DNA from: Luteimonas sp. MC1572
GTDB lineage: Bacteria > Pseudomonadota > Gammaproteobacteria > Xanthomonadales > Xanthomonadaceae
Length of the DNA stretch: 64,000 nucleotides
Assembly (NCBI RefSeq): GCF_016615815.1
Contig: NZ_CP067112.1
Span: 1,426,001-1,490,000, forward strand
Direction of reading: 5' to 3'
The position numbers and the translations under genes were made by a program. The notes under the pieces were generated by a model. That model was not told the DNA's origin and made no database searches. It saw nothing but the letters and a program-made list of their open reading frames with translations. Each line of letters begins with the position of its first letter. The stretch's first letter is position 1. Positions 10,763 through 20,464 of this stretch are shown here, one piece after another.

Positions 10763-10783
10763 CGCACGCGGGGCGGTTGGCGA

Positions 10784-13700
10784 TCAGGCGCCGCGTGGCG
10801 CCTGGTCGTCGTCCTCCGATGAGGTGCCGTGGTCGTCGGCATGCGTGTTGGCGTCGCTGCCGGTGCCGGCATCCACTTCCAGGTCAGCAGCGGCCACGGC
10901 GGCAGCTTCGCTCGCATCGGCATGATCGCCGGCCGTATTGCCGTGATCGGCTTCGACGCTGGTGGCGGGCTGCGCCGGCTCCACCGCGTCGAACAGGCCA
11001 CGCGGCTGTGCGCCGAGTGAGGTCGGGGCCGCTTCGGCCGCCACGTCCGGCTGCACGACAGCGGCGGGTGCTGCCACCACGCCAGGTGCTGCGACCGCGT
11101 CGGGCTGGACGATCACGCCAGGCACGATGACCACGTCAGGCGCGATGACCGGATCGGCGACGACCACGACATCGGGCTCCACTGCGACAACCGGGGCGTC
11201 GACAACGTCCACGGGCACCTGCGGCGCGTCCTGAGCGACAGGTGCGGCAGGCTCGACAGCGGGTTCGATCGCGGGTTCGAACGCGTGCGGCGTCGACGCC
11301 GCAACGGCTGCCGGTGCTTCGCTTCCGGTCGCGCCCGACCCGGGCGTTGCGACCATGGTGTCGCGCGGGTCAGCCACTTCCGGTGCCTCGTCCATGTCCG
11401 TGTCTGCTTCGACGCCGGTCACCGCGGCGGCGGCGGCCGACGCCGGGGACGCCGGCCTGCGCCTGCGCGCCGGCTTGGCGGGTGCGGCCTCATCGTCCTC
11501 GAAGTCGAATTCCGGCTGCGAGCTGTCGGCGAGGGCAACGTCGCCCGCGTCCTCGGCTGATACGCCATCGTCCTGGCCTTCGACAGCGGCGCCTTCGCCA
11601 CTGCCGCGACGGCGGCGTCGGCCACCGCGGCGACCGCGGCGGCGACGCGGGCCTTCGCCATGGCCGTCGGAGCCGTCGTCATCCGCCGTGGCATCGGTCG
11701 TGCCGCGCTGACTCTCTTCGTCGTCGCCGTCCCCGGCGTCATCAGCAGCCTGTGGCACCGGCGGGAGCGGGCGGGGCTGCGAGGCAGCGCGCGGCGCTTC
11801 CGCAGCGGCCGAAGCGGCCGGAGCGTGCGTCGCGGCGGCAGCCGCGATCACGCCGGTGGCCGCCGTCAGCGTTGCGTCCTCGACCACGGGCATCTGGCTT
11901 TCAACGGCCTTCGGTGCATCGCCACTCGCCTGGTCGCGACGCTGTCGGCCCTGCTGCTGCCCGCGCTCGCCTTCCGCGCGTGGCGGCCGCGGTGGCCGCG
12001 GCTGCTTGGCCTGCTGCTGTTGTTGACCACCCGCTGGCTGCTTCGCCGCCTGCGGCTGCGACTGCTGCTGGGGCTTGTCCTGCTGCCTGTTGCGGCCCGA
12101 CTGCTGCTCGCCACGACGGCCGTCGCGGCGACCATCGCGTCCGTCACGGGCACCAGCGTTCTTGCCGCCGCGCGCGTCGCGCTCCTGGCGCGGACCGCGC
12201 TCGCCGCGGTCATTGCGGCGTCCGTCCTGCTGGCCAGCGTCACGGGCCTGCGGCTGCGCAGCGGCGGACGCGCCGCCCATCAGCGACTTCAGCCAGCCCA
12301 TCAGGCCGCCCGTCGCGGGCGCGGCTACCGGCGCGGCCACCGGCGCAACCGCCGGCTGCGCTTCCGGCGCCGGACGCGGCTCGCGCACCGGCGCGGGCTG
12401 CGCATGCTGCACGTGGGTAATGGCGGCCGGAGCCGGCACGTTGAGGTTGGCCTTGGTGAGCGCGATGGTCGCGACCTTGCGCGGCGTGCCGCGGCGGTAG
12501 CTCGGCTTGGCCGAGTCTTCGTCGAGCTCGTTGGCGCGCAGGCGGGTGACCTCGTAATGCGGGGTCTGCAGCTGCTCGTCGGCGACGATCACGATCGGCG
12601 ACTCGTGGCGCTGTTCGATCTCGGCCAGCGCGCTGCGCTTCTCGTTGAGCAGGTAGTTGGCGATGTCGACCGGGGCCTGCACCAGCACCTGTCCGGTGTT
12701 GTCCTTCATGGCGTGTTCTTCGGCCACGCGGACGATCGACAGCGCCAGCGATTCGATGCTGCGCATGCGGCCGTGGCCCTCGCAACGCGGGCACACGATC
12801 TGGCTGGACTCGCCCAGGCTCGGACGCAGGCGCTGGCGCGACATCTCCAGCAGGCCGAAGCGCGAGATGCGCCCGATCTGCACGCGCGCGCGGTCGTACT
12901 TGAGCGCGTTCTGGAGGCGGTTCTCGACGTCGCGCTGGTGCTTGCTCGACGACATGTCGATGAAGTCGATCACCACCAGGCCGCCGAGGTCACGCAGGCG
13001 CAGCTGGCGGGCGACTTCATCAGCCGCCTCGAGGTTGGTGTGGAACGCGGTCTCCTCGATGTCGCCGCCCTTGGTGGCGCGCGCGGAGTTCACGTCGACC
13101 GCGGTCAGGGCTTCGGTCTGGTCGATCACCAGCGCGCCGCCGGAGGGCAGGCGGATGGTGCGCTCGTAGGCGTTCTCGATCTGCGACTCGATCTGGAACC
13201 GGTTGAAGAGCGGGACATCGTCGGTGTAGTAGCGGAGCTTGCGCAGGTTGTGCGGCATCACCTGCTCGACGAACTCCTTGGCCTCCTCGAACATCTCCGG
13301 GGTGTCGACCAGGATCTCGCCGATGTCGGCGCGCATGTAGTCGCGAAGCGCGCGGATGATCAGCCGCGATTCCTGGTAGATCAGGAACGGCGCGGGCTTG
13401 CTCAACGCGGCTTCGGCCACGGCGCGCCAGACGCTCAGCAGGTAGTCGAGGTCCCACTGCAACTCTTCGGCGTCACGGCCGACGCCGGCGGTGCGGATGA
13501 TCACGCCCATGTCGTCGGGGATCTGCAGGGCGTCCATCGCCTTCTTCAGCTCCGCGCGGTCCTCGCCCTCAATGCGGCGCGACACGCCACCGGCGGTGGG
13601 CGAGTTCGGCATCAGCACCATGTAGCGGCCGGCCAGCGAGATGAACGTGGTCAGCGCCGCGCCCTTGTTGCCGCGCTCGTCCTTGTCCACCTGGACAACG

Positions 13701-13996
13701 ACTTCCTGGCCTTCGCGCAGGAGCTCCTTGATGCCGGCCTTGTTGTGGTCGACGCCGGAGGCGAAGTAGTCGCGGGAGATTTCCTTCAGCGGCAGGAAGC
13801 CGTGGCGCTCGGCGCCGTATTCGATGAAGGCGGCTTCAAGCGAGGGCTCGATGCGGGTGATGCGACCCTTGTAGATGTTGGACTTCTTGTGTTCCTTCGA
13901 CGGTTGCTCGATGTCGATGTCGTACAGGTTCTGGCCGTCGACGATGGCGACGCGCAGCTCTTCTGCCTGCGTCGCGTTGATCAGCATGCGTTTCAT
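10784..13996 (-). CDS. rne: Ribonuclease E
   Basis: RNase E is the endonuclease that starts most mRNA decay and processes rRNA and tRNA. The 1070-residue protein has a conserved catalytic half. The S1 domain lies at about 38-118 and the metal-binding aspartates are Asp301 ([11 protein letters not shown]) and Asp344 (VVIDFIDM). The zinc-link is Cys402/Cys405 (CPRCEGHG). The second half is low-complexity: Arg/Gln/Pro-rich, then acidic, ending with a Val/Pro hexapeptide repeat. Such tails are disordered and scaffold degradosome partners. The start at MKRMLINA fits the family; the longer frame to 14113 is upstream leader. Confidence 0.96.
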   Translation of the reverse strand: MKRMLINATQAEELRVAIVDGQNLYDIDIEQPSKEHKKSNIYKGRITRIEPSLEAAFIEYGAERHGFLPLKEISRDYFASGVDHNKAGIKELLREGQEVVVQVDKDERGNKGAALTTFISLAGRYMVLMPNSPTAGGVSRRIEGEDRAELKKAMDALQIPDDMGVIIRTAGVGRDAEELQWDLDYLLSVWRAVAEAALSKPAPFLIYQESRLIIRALRDYMRADIGEILVDTPEMFEEAKEFVEQVMPHNLRKLRYYTDDVPLFNRFQIESQIENAYERTIRLPSGGALVIDQTEALTAVDVNSARATKGGDIEETAFHTNLEAADEVARQLRLRDLGGLVVIDFIDMSSSKHQRDVENRLQNALKYDRARVQIGRISRFGLLEMSRQRLRPSLGESSQIVCPRCEGHGRMRSIESLALSIVRVAEEHAMKDNTGQVLVQAPVDIANYLLNEKRSALAEIEQRHESPIVIVADEQLQTPHYEVTRLRANELDEDSAKPSYRRGTPRKVATIALTKANLNVPAPAAITHVQHAQPAPVREPRPAPEAQPAVAPVAAPVAAPATGGLMGWLKSLMGGASAAAQPQARDAGQQDGRRNDRGERGPRQERDARGGKNAGARDGRDGRRDGRRGEQQSGRNRQQDKPQQQSQPQAAKQPAGGQQQQQAKQPRPPRPPRAEGERGQQQGRQRRDQASGDAPKAVESQMPVVEDATLTAATGVIAAAAATHAPAASAAAEAPRAASQPRPLPPVPQAADDAGDGDDEESQRGTTDATADDDGSDGHGEGPRRRRGRRGGRRRRRGSGEGAAVEGQDDGVSAEDAGDVALADSSQPEFDFEDDEAAPAKPARRRRPASPASAAAAAVTGVEADTDMDEAPEVADPRDTMVATPGSGATGSEAPAAVAASTPHAFEPAIEPAVEPAAPVAQDAPQVPVDVVDAPVVAVEPDVVVVADPVIAPDVVIVPGVIVQPDAVAAPGVVAAPAAVVQPDVAAEAAPTSLGAQPRGLFDAVEPAQPATSVEADHGNTAGDHADASEAAAVAAADLEVDAGTGSDANTHADDHGTSSEDDDQAPRGA
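11037..11180 (-). repeat. Hexapeptide repeat (xP[DG]VVV type) in the RNase E tail
   Basis: Eight consecutive 18-bp units encode [42 protein letters not shown] and QPDVAA. Period and Pro position are kept through most units. It lies in the disordered C-terminal half of RNase E, and no known degradosome-binding motif was recognised in it. Confidence 0.75.
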
Positions 13997-14447
13997 GGTG
14001 CGTTCCTCGCGCGCTCTCGCACGCGGAACGCCGGGGCGTTTCGCCTGGATGTGGCCTGCCGCCGGCGCGTGAGCGCCAAGGCGACCTCGGTTGCTTCCAG
14101 CGCTGCACACCACGGCGGGCCGCGGGAGCGCTTGTACTCTTGAATTTTAGTTTGGGCCGGCGGCAGCGGATGCCGATGCCATCAAGGCAGGGGCGTCCGC
14201 GCCGCTCGGGACATGTTCAGCGCCGGTGCCGTGGCACCGGGCGATCACAGGAACTGCTGTCCAGCCGCTAACATGGCTGCCCCGTGGGCAGTGGCCGCGC
14301 GCTGTACGGGATCCGCGGAAGGCCGGCTTTTGGCCGGTGAACTTCCTGCGAAATCAGCACCTTATCTCGCGGCGTGAGTGTATCAGAAAAAGACTCCAGG
14401 CCGGTTGCAGCAGGCATCCGGCACCGCATGCATACAGGATCCAGCGA
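13997..14447. other. 451-bp rne-rluC divergent intergenic region with leader hairpins
   Basis: No convincing gene was seen. On the minus strand a possible -10 (TAAAAT, 14144-14149) would give rne a leader of about 140 nt. Nearer rluC are short perfect hairpins: CCGGTG/CACCGG (14223-14240) and CTGCCC/GGGCAG (14277-14291). The E. coli rne gene also has a long structured leader through which RNase E limits its own synthesis; a similar role here is inference. The reading frames that extend rne or rluC into this region carry no conserved sequence. Confidence 0.5.
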
Positions 14448-15416
14448 ATGACCGAGCGCCACCCCGATCCACCCGCCACGGGCGGCGTCCGCACGGTGCG
14501 GATCCCCGACGACCGCGACGGACAGCGCCTGGACAACTTCCTGCTCGGGCAGCTGAAGGGCGCGCCGCGTTCGCTGGTCTACAAGATCGTGCGCAGCGGC
14601 CAGGTGCGTGTGAACGGGGGGCGGGTCAAGGCCGACCGGCGGCTGGAGGCCGGCGACGAGGTGCGGATTCCCCCCGTGAGGCTGGAGGAGGCCGGCGAAA
14701 AGGGCGTGCCCGGACGCAGCCTGCTGGATGCCATGGCGGCCAGCATCGTGTTCGAGGACGCCCGCCTGCTCGCCATCAGCAAGCCGGCCGGTATCGCCAG
14801 CCACGGCGGCAGCGGCATCAGTTTCGGTGTCATCGAGACCCTGCGCGCCCTGCGTCCGGGCGAGCCGCTGGAGCTGGTGCACCGCCTCGACCGCGACACG
14901 TCGGGCCTCATGGTGGTGGCGAAGAAGCGCTCCGCGCTGACCGGGCTGCAGGCGCTGATGCGCGAGGACGGTGGCGCCGGACTGCGCAAGCGCTACCTGG
15001 CGCTGCTCACCGGGCGCATGCCCGACGGCGTGATGAGCGTGGATGCCCCGCTGCACGTCGGGCTGCGCCAGGGCGGCGAGCGCCATGTCCAGGTCAACCC
15101 GGCGGGCAAGGCGTCGCTCAGCCACTTCCGGGTGCTGGAACGCCTGGGTGGGCATTCCTATTGCGAAGTGCGCATCGAGACCGGCCGCACCCACCAGATC
15201 CGCGCCCATGCGCGGCATATCGGCCACCCGGTGGCCGGTGACGACAAGTACGGCGAGCACGAGGTCAACCGCCGCCTGCGCGACCAGGTCGGCCTGCGGC
15301 GCATGTTCCTGCACGCCGCGTCGCTGGAGTTCGCGCTCGACGACGGCAAGGCGCCGTACGTGCTGAGCGCGCCGCTCGATCCCGAGCTGGGCGAGGTGCT
15401 GGACCGCCTGCGCTAG
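14448..15416 (+). CDS. rluC: 23S rRNA pseudouridine synthase RluC
   Basis: RluC isomerises uridines 955, 2504 and 2580 of 23S rRNA (E. coli numbering). The 322-residue protein has an S4 RNA-binding domain at about 25-85 (RLDNFLLGQLKGAPRSLVYK, then GQVRVNGGRVK). The catalytic domain has Asp148 in HRLDRDTSG, followed by GRTHQIRAHARHIGHPVAGD. It is divergent from rne, the same arrangement as in E. coli, which supports RluC over RluD. The start at 14448 puts the S4 domain at the usual distance. Confidence 0.95.
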   Translation: MTERHPDPPATGGVRTVRIPDDRDGQRLDNFLLGQLKGAPRSLVYKIVRSGQVRVNGGRVKADRRLEAGDEVRIPPVRLEEAGEKGVPGRSLLDAMAASIVFEDARLLAISKPAGIASHGGSGISFGVIETLRALRPGEPLELVHRLDRDTSGLMVVAKKRSALTGLQALMREDGGAGLRKRYLALLTGRMPDGVMSVDAPLHVGLRQGGERHVQVNPAGKASLSHFRVLERLGGHSYCEVRIETGRTHQIRAHARHIGHPVAGDDKYGEHEVNRRLRDQVGLRRMFLHAASLEFALDDGKAPYVLSAPLDPELGEVLDRLR

Positions 15417-15459
15417 CCGCCGGCGGGAGCTCACGGCGCTACACGCCGCCAACGCACCC

Positions 15460-15801
15460 TCAGCCGGCGATCGCGTCCGCGCGCGCGGCGCAGATGAAGT
15501 CGTTCTCGCTCAGCCCGCCGACGTCGTGGGTGGAATAGCGCACCACGCAGCGGTCGTAGTGCACGCCGAGATCGGGGTGGTGGTCCTCGCGGTTGGCCAT
15601 GTGCGCCAGCGCGTTCACGAACGACATGGTCCGGTAGTAGTCGGGGAAGCGGAAGGTTCGGGTCAGCGCCTGGCCGTTCTCCGCCAGCGACCAGCCGGCG
15701 ACTTCGGGCATGAGTTCGTGGACGCGGCCTTCGTGGAGCTTGTGTTCGCTGCCCTTGCGCGGAATGCAGTGGGCCTGGGCGAGCGGGATGAGGTCGGACA
15801 T
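15460..15801 (-). CDS. phhB: 4a-hydroxytetrahydrobiopterin dehydratase (pterin carbinolamine dehydratase) PhhB
   Basis: PhhB dehydrates the 4a-carbinolamine formed by phenylalanine hydroxylase, regenerating the pterin cofactor. The 113-residue protein has the family signature [16 protein letters not shown], then [16 protein letters not shown]. The ATG at 15801 has a CAGGAGA ribosome site; the longer frame upstream is not conserved. No phenylalanine hydroxylase gene is adjacent, so a general pterin-recycling role is also possible. Confidence 0.9.
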   Translation of the reverse strand: MSDLIPLAQAHCIPRKGSEHKLHEGRVHELMPEVAGWSLAENGQALTRTFRFPDYYRTMSFVNALAHMANREDHHPDLGVHYDRCVVRYSTHDVGGLSENDFICAARADAIAG

Positions 15802-15898
15802 GGTGTCTCCTGTGGCCGGATGCCCCGGCTGCGCTGAACGAAAGGTGTGGCGCGGTGCGCGCGCCCGACGCGTATACGGCAACGACGGGCAGGGCGGC

Positions 15899-15904
15899 TA
15901 GAAT
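15899..15904 (+). promoter_or_regulatory. Candidate -10 box (TAGAAT) of nfuA, leaderless geometry
   Basis: TAGAAT ends 6 bases before the nfuA ATG (15911), so a transcript starting at the usual 7 nt would begin at the A of the start codon. No Shine-Dalgarno sequence fits between them. No clear -35 is visible. Confidence 0.5.
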
Positions 15905-15910
15905 ACGCCC

Positions 15911-16504
15911 ATGATCCAGATCTCCGAATCCGCGCAGACCCATTTCCGCAAGCTGATCGAGCGTGAGGCCGTGTCCGGCATGGGCGTACGCCTGGCTGCG
16001 ATGCGTGCCGGCACCCCCGAGGCCGACGTCAGGCTCGAGTTCGCCGCGCCCGATGAACTTCAGGGCGACGAGTGGGCGATCGACTGCCAGGGCTTCACCC
16101 TGTGGCTGGACGCGCCCAGCGTGCCGTTCCTCGACGGCGCCGAGATCGATTACGCCACGCTGGCCACGGGCGGGCAGCTGCAGATCCGCGCGCCCAAGAT
16201 CAAGGGCCAGGAGCCCGATGCCGACGCCTCGCTGGTCGAACGCGTGCGCTGGACGGTGGAGCACGTGGTCAATCCGCAGCTCGCCCAGCACCGCGGCCAT
16301 GTCGACGTGGAGGAAGTGCGTGCCGACGGCGTGGTGCTGCTGCGCTTCGGCGGTGGCTGCCACGGCTGCGGCATGGCCGACGTCACTCTCAAGCAGGGCA
16401 TCGAGAAAACGCTGATGGAGCGCGTGCCGGGGGTGACCGCCGTGCGCGACGCCACCGACCACGACACCGGCGCCGCGCCCTACATCCCGCGCGCTTCGGC
16501 CTGA
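15911..16504 (+). CDS. nfuA: Iron-sulfur cluster carrier NfuA
   Basis: NfuA carries a 4Fe-4S cluster to target apoproteins. The N-terminal half (1-95) is a degenerate A-type scaffold domain ([17 protein letters not shown]). The C-terminal Nfu domain carries the cluster-binding pair Cys150 and Cys153 in [20 protein letters not shown]. Its 197 residues compare with 191 in E. coli, whose cysteines are 149 and 152. The next gene starts 28 bases downstream on the same strand. Confidence 0.96.
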   Translation: MIQISESAQTHFRKLIEREAVSGMGVRLAAMRAGTPEADVRLEFAAPDELQGDEWAIDCQGFTLWLDAPSVPFLDGAEIDYATLATGGQLQIRAPKIKGQEPDADASLVERVRWTVEHVVNPQLAQHRGHVDVEEVRADGVVLLRFGGGCHGCGMADVTLKQGIEKTLMERVPGVTAVRDATDHDTGAAPYIPRASA

Positions 16505-16532
16505 TCGCGCGCCCGCGCTTCGACCGCGACGG

Positions 16533-18239
16533 ATGTTCTCTTCCGCCGAACTGATCGAAGCCCTGCGCCGGCGCACCCGGCGTTCCCTTCGTCCACTGCC
16601 TCCGGTCGGCGAGTTCCCACCTGGTTGGCGCGACTGGTTCATCGCAACGCAGGCGCGCAGCCGCGGCGTGGCAGGCGCGGCTGCCGGCGATATCGCCGCG
16701 CTCCTGATGGCACGCGAGCCGCAGCCGTCCGCGCAGGTGCTCGAAGTACTGGGCCCCTGGCGCGCCTACGCCACACTGTGGCGCCAGGGTTGGCAGCCGG
16801 CCAGCCGCGACGAGCGCGGCACGCGCGTTGCGGCGATGACGCTGAGCATCCTCCTGCATCTGCTGTTCGCACTCGCGCTGGTGTGGTTGATGCATGCGCG
16901 CTTCTTCGTGTTCGCGGCGCCGGAAGCGGCGCGCGAAGGCGAGCAGGTGATCCAGGTGGAATTCATCGGCACCGGCACCCCAGAAGATGCCGGAGGCGGC
17001 GCCGCGCAGGCGACCAGTGACGATGAACCGTCGCCTGCTGCATCGGCATCCGCTGCGCCATCCGCGGCGGCAGCCCGCGAGCCGCAGCCCGCGCCACCGC
17101 CTGCACCACTGCCGGAGCGCGGCGAGGCGCTGGACGAGGCGCCTCCGGTAGCTGCGGTCGAGCCGGTACCGTCACCGCTGCAGGTCACCGAGGTGGCAGT
17201 GCCCGATACCCGCTTCACCGTGCCGCCGCCGCGGCCGATCGACATCGACGCTCCGCCTGTCGCGCCGAGGGATGTGGTGGCCCGGACCCGCGAGATCGAA
17301 GTGGCGGCCGCGCCGGTGACCCCGGTGCTGGCCGAGGTGCGCACGCGCCCGATCGAGGTGGCGGTGCCCAGGCCTTCGCCGCGCGGGGTGGCGGTGGTCG
17401 AGCGCGAAATCGAAGTGGCCCCGGATACCGCCAGGATCTCCACGCAGCCCGCGCGCGAGGTTCCAACGATCACCACCCGGCAGCCAGCCGCGCAGGCGCC
17501 CGCAGTGCGCGACCGGGGCGTGCCGATGCCGACGCAGCGAGCGGCCAGCGATGCATCACCGGCGACCGCGGCCACAGCGACGTCCGCGAATGCGCCAGGC
17601 AGCAGCGCACAGGCCGGGGCGGGCACGTCCACGGCTGCGTCGCCTGCACCCGCAGGCGGGCGCCCGGACGCCGCCGGCAGCGGTGCGCGCGCCAGCGGGA
17701 CTGCCGCAGGTGCAGGTTCAGCCGCGGACGCAAAACCCGGTGCCCTGCCATCGTCGCGCCGCGGCAACGACCGGGGCGATTCCACGCGCAACGTCGCCGG
17801 TGGCCAGGCCGGAAGCCGGGGCCTGTTCAACGCCGACGGCAGCGCGCGCCTTCCCGGTGATGGGCGCGTGGGTGGTGGCCTGCCGCCGGGCACGATCACC
17901 GAAGATTTCGAGAAGATCGACCGCAATGGCACCTGGCTCAAGCGTCCGCCGATCGGCTACGAGCCGACCTCGCTGGACCGCTACTGGGTGCCGCATGAAA
18001 GCCTGCTTGCCGAATGGGTGCGCAAGAGCGTCACCGAGGTGCGGATCCCGATTCCCGGGAGCTCCAAGTCGATCCGCTGCGTGACGGTAATGCTGGCGCT
18101 CGGCGGCGCCTGCGACATCGTCGACCCCAACATGCAGGATGTCGAAGCGGGCGCGCGCAAGCCACCAGACGTACCCTTCAAGCGCGAACTCCAGGAAGAC
18201 CAGGACAGCCTCGGGCCGGAGCCCGGCAGCGCGCCCTGA
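16533..18239 (+). CDS. Transmembrane repetitive protein, function unknown
   Basis: This is a 568-residue protein of no recognised domain. It has a cytoplasmic N-terminus of about 95 residues, a single membrane helix at about 105-128 (TLSILLHLLFALALVWLMHA) and the sequence EQVIQVEFIGTGTPE just after it. A long Ala/Pro/Ser region follows with four 19-residue tandem repeats (about 234-309). The C-terminus of about 130 residues is more conserved-looking and includes RCVTVMLALGGACDIVDPNM. The helix-linker-domain layout recalls TonB/TolA periplasm-spanning proteins, but no TonB or TolA domain could be seen. Similar proteins annotated 'transmembrane repetitive protein' are known beside nfuA in xanthomonads. 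Confidence 0.75.
   Translation: MFSSAELIEALRRRTRRSLRPLPPVGEFPPGWRDWFIATQARSRGVAGAAAGDIAALLMAREPQPSAQVLEVLGPWRAYATLWRQGWQPASRDERGTRVAAMTLSILLHLLFALALVWLMHARFFVFAAPEAAREGEQVIQVEFIGTGTPEDAGGGAAQATSDDEPSPAASASAAPSAAAAREPQPAPPPAPLPERGEALDEAPPVAAVEPVPSPLQVTEVAVPDTRFTVPPPRPIDIDAPPVAPRDVVARTREIEVAAAPVTPVLAEVRTRPIEVAVPRPSPRGVAVVEREIEVAPDTARISTQPAREVPTITTRQPAAQAPAVRDRGVPMPTQRAASDASPATAATATSANAPGSSAQAGAGTSTAASPAPAGGRPDAAGSGARASGTAAGAGSAADAKPGALPSSRRGNDRGDSTRNVAGGQAGSRGLFNADGSARLPGDGRVGGGLPPGTITEDFEKIDRNGTWLKRPPIGYEPTSLDRYWVPHESLLAEWVRKSVTEVRIPIPGSSKSIRCVTVMLALGGACDIVDPNMQDVEAGARKPPDVPFKRELQEDQDSLGPEPGSAP
17232..17459 (+). repeat. Four 57-bp tandem repeats encoding 19-residue units
   Basis: Units start at 17232, 17289, 17346 and 17403, exactly 57 bp apart. 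They encode segments opening RPIDIDAPPV, REIEVAAAPV, RPIEVAVPRP and REIEVAPDTA. The first three end near RT, RT and VE. The pattern is R[PE]I[DE][IV] followed by a Pro-rich stretch; the fourth unit decays after about 17 residues. Confidence 0.85.
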
Positions 18240-18260
18240 GCGCGTCGTTCTGCCGCGTGG

Positions 18261-19865
18261 TCAGCGGCCTGGTGGATGCGGTGCGGCCGGCACTCCGCCG
18301 TCACCGTTCGCCTTGTCGGCGATCGCCTGCGCCTGCTGCTCCTGTTCGCGCGCGACCCAGTCCTCGAGCACGCGCCGCGCGCGTCGCGCCTCGGCCTTTT
18401 CGCGCAGCGCTTCGAGGCGCAGCACGCGGTTCAGACCCACCATGACCGCGATCATGAGTAGCGCGAAGGGCAGCGCCGCCACGGTGATCAGCGCCTGCAG
18501 GGCCTCGAGGCCGCCGGCGACCAGCATGGCCGCAGCGACCACCGCGATGGCGATGCCCCAGGCGAACTTGCGTGCCAGTGTCGGATCCCCGGCGGACTCG
18601 CTCGACATCGAGCCGAGCACCAGCACCGCGGAATCAGCCGAGGTCACGAAAAAAATCACAAGCAACAGGATGGTCAGGCCCGACAGCAGCCCGGACAGCG
18701 GCAGCATGTCGTACATGCCGAACAGCACCGTTTCGTACCCCACTGCGAGCGCGCCGGCCATGTCAGCGCCGCCGAAGATCTGCGCCCACAGCGCGGTGCC
18801 GCCAAACGTGGCGAACCACGCGAAGCCGAGCAGGCTGGGCACCGCGATCACACCCAGCACGAACTCGCGCACGCTGCGCCCATACGACACGCGCGCGATG
18901 AACGCGCCTACGAACGGCGACCACGAAATCCACCACGCCCAGTAGAAGATCGTCCAGTCGGCCACCCAGCTGCTGCCGGAGAACGGAGTCATCGTGAGGC
19001 TCATCTCAAGCAGGTGGTCGAGATAGCTGCCCAACGAGGTGGTGAAAGTTTCGAAGATGAAGCCGGTGGGCCCCAGCAACGCCACCGCCAGCAGAAGCAG
19101 GCCGGCAAGGACGAGGTTGAAGTTCGACAGCCACTTGATGCCGCGGTCCACGCCGCTGGCGCTCGACGCCATGTACAGCACGAAGCACACGGCGATCACC
19201 GACAGCTGCATGCCGAGCCCGCTGGGCAGGCCGAACACGCGCCCCATGCCGGCGCTGATCTGCATGGTGCCGAAGCCGAGCGTGGTGGCCACGCCGATGG
19301 CGGTCGCCACGACCGCGACGATGTTGACCGTCGCGCCCATCCAGCCCAGGTGGCGGTCGCCGATGAGCGGCTGCAGCAGGTCGCTCACCAGTCCGCGACC
19401 GCCGCGGTTGTACTGGAACCAGGCGATGGCCAGTCCCATCAGGGCATAGATGGCCCAGGGGTGCAGGCCCCAGTGGAAGAAGGTGTAGCGCATCGCCGCA
19501 CGCGCGGCCTGTGGCGTGTCCGCTGGCAGGCCTTCCGGCGGATTGACCAGGTGCGAGACGGGCTCTGCCGCGCCCCAGAACACCAGACCGATGCCCATGC
19601 CGGCGGCGAACAGCAGCGCCAGCCAGGTCGGCCGGGAGAATTGCGGCTCGGCGTCACGGCCACCGATGCGGAGCGCGGCGAGCGGTCCGAAGGCAAGGTA
19701 GGCCATGAACACCAGGGTGAGGAACACGATCAGCAGGTACAGCCAGCCGGCGTGCTCGATCACCGTTGCCAGCGCCGTGCCGGTCATCGCCCCGAATGGT
19801 TCCGGCGCCAGCCCGGCCACCAGCGCCAGCACGAAGACCAGGATCAACGAAACGCGGAACACCAT
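18261..19865 (-). CDS. BCCT-family betaine/choline/carnitine transporter
   Basis: The 534-residue, 12-helix secondary transporter belongs to the betaine-carnitine-choline family. Signatures are GMGIGLVFWGAAEPVSHL and the helix-8 aromatic box WTIFYWAWWISWSPFVGAFIA, which binds trimethylammonium substrates. These proteins import osmoprotectants or choline with Na+ or H+. The C-terminal cytoplasmic tail is charged and Ala/Gln-rich, like osmosensing tails. Substrate cannot be named from sequence. It stands alone, convergent with 16533-18239 and separated by 21 bases. Confidence 0.9.
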   Translation of the reverse strand: MVFRVSLILVFVLALVAGLAPEPFGAMTGTALATVIEHAGWLYLLIVFLTLVFMAYLAFGPLAALRIGGRDAEPQFSRPTWLALLFAAGMGIGLVFWGAAEPVSHLVNPPEGLPADTPQAARAAMRYTFFHWGLHPWAIYALMGLAIAWFQYNRGGRGLVSDLLQPLIGDRHLGWMGATVNIVAVVATAIGVATTLGFGTMQISAGMGRVFGLPSGLGMQLSVIAVCFVLYMASSASGVDRGIKWLSNFNLVLAGLLLLAVALLGPTGFIFETFTTSLGSYLDHLLEMSLTMTPFSGSSWVADWTIFYWAWWISWSPFVGAFIARVSYGRSVREFVLGVIAVPSLLGFAWFATFGGTALWAQIFGGADMAGALAVGYETVLFGMYDMLPLSGLLSGLTILLLVIFFVTSADSAVLVLGSMSSESAGDPTLARKFAWGIAIAVVAAAMLVAGGLEALQALITVAALPFALLMIAVMVGLNRVLRLEALREKAEARRARRVLEDWVAREQEQQAQAIADKANGDGGVPAAPHPPGR

Positions 19866-19955
19866 GGGCGCACTCCCTTTAGGTCTGCGGCACCGGCCTG
19901 CGTGGATGCGTCAAGACTTTACACGCCTCATTGCAGGCGCGATGCCGGCAAACCA

Positions 19956-19980
19956 GAAAGCCCGCGTCAGGCGGGCTTTC
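19956..19980 (-). terminator. Terminator hairpin after the cytochrome c genes
   Basis: Perfect 10-bp arms GAAAGCCCGC (19956-19965) and GCGGGCTTTC (19971-19980) have a 5-nt loop. The T-rich stretch is partly inside the stem, and TGGTTTG follows on the minus strand. It lies 45 bases after the stop of the cytochrome c gene at 20025. Confidence 0.65.
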
Positions 19981-20024
19981 GGGATGCATCAGCTGCCGGG
20001 AACGAGCCCCGGCGGCGGTGTGGG

Positions 20025-20456
20025 TCACTTGCCGGCGTGCGCACCGTGCAGGTCGCGGAGCTGGCCCGGACGCGAGGCGAAATACGCGGCGAGGTCGGCG
20101 ATCTGCTGGTCGTCCAGGCCGCGGGCCTGGCTGGACATGAGCGCGTGGTCGCGCGCGCCGCTGCGATAGGTCTGCAGCGCATGTGCAAGGTAGTCGCGGT
20201 ACTGGCCGCCGAGCTTCGGGTAGGCGGGATCGAGCGGGACGTTGCCGTCGGCGCCATGGCAGTCGATGCACGACTGGCCGGTGGCAGCGCCCTTGGTGTT
20301 GGCGAGCTGCTCGCCCTGAGCGATGCGGCCAACCGGCAGCGCGTTGACTGTGGTGGCGGACGCGACACCGCTGGCGGTGGTGCCGTCGCCGCATGCGGCG
20401 AGGCCCACGGTCGCGACCAGGACCAGGGCGAGGCTTGCGGCTTTGGCGATCGTCAT
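20025..20456 (-). CDS. Monohaem cytochrome c (class I) lipoprotein
   Basis: The 143-residue exported c-type cytochrome has a signal peptide ending in a lipobox-like VGLAACGDG and one haem site CIDCH (QSCIDCHGADGNV). A Met near the end (ALMSSQARGLDD) could be the axial ligand, and the domain closes with the helix QIADLAAYFASRPG. Both features are typical of cytochromes c4/c5. It follows another single-haem cytochrome with an 8-base gap. Together the two resemble a di-haem cytochrome c4 encoded as two chains. Electron-carrier partners are not visible. Confidence 0.87.
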   Translation of the reverse strand: MTIAKAASLALVLVATVGLAACGDGTTASGVASATTVNALPVGRIAQGEQLANTKGAATGQSCIDCHGADGNVPLDPAYPKLGGQYRDYLAHALQTYRSGARDHALMSSQARGLDDQQIADLAAYFASRPGQLRDLHGAHAGK

Positions 20457-20464
20457 GGGGCGGC

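Noticed and set aside
10744..10773. CCCCGCG/CGCGGGG stem at the end of the response-regulator gene as a terminator
   Set aside because: The stem is only 7 bp with a 16-nt loop, lies partly inside the coding sequence and has no T-run.
11660..14143. An 827-codon plus-strand frame opposite rne
   Set aside because: The minus strand carries the complete RNase E catalytic domain; the plus-strand product has no recognisable feature beyond Leu/Arg/Val-rich sequence.
17232..17459. Regular 57-bp repeats considered as a CRISPR-like array
   Set aside because: The repeats are contiguous, coding, in frame and without spacers; they make a protein repeat.
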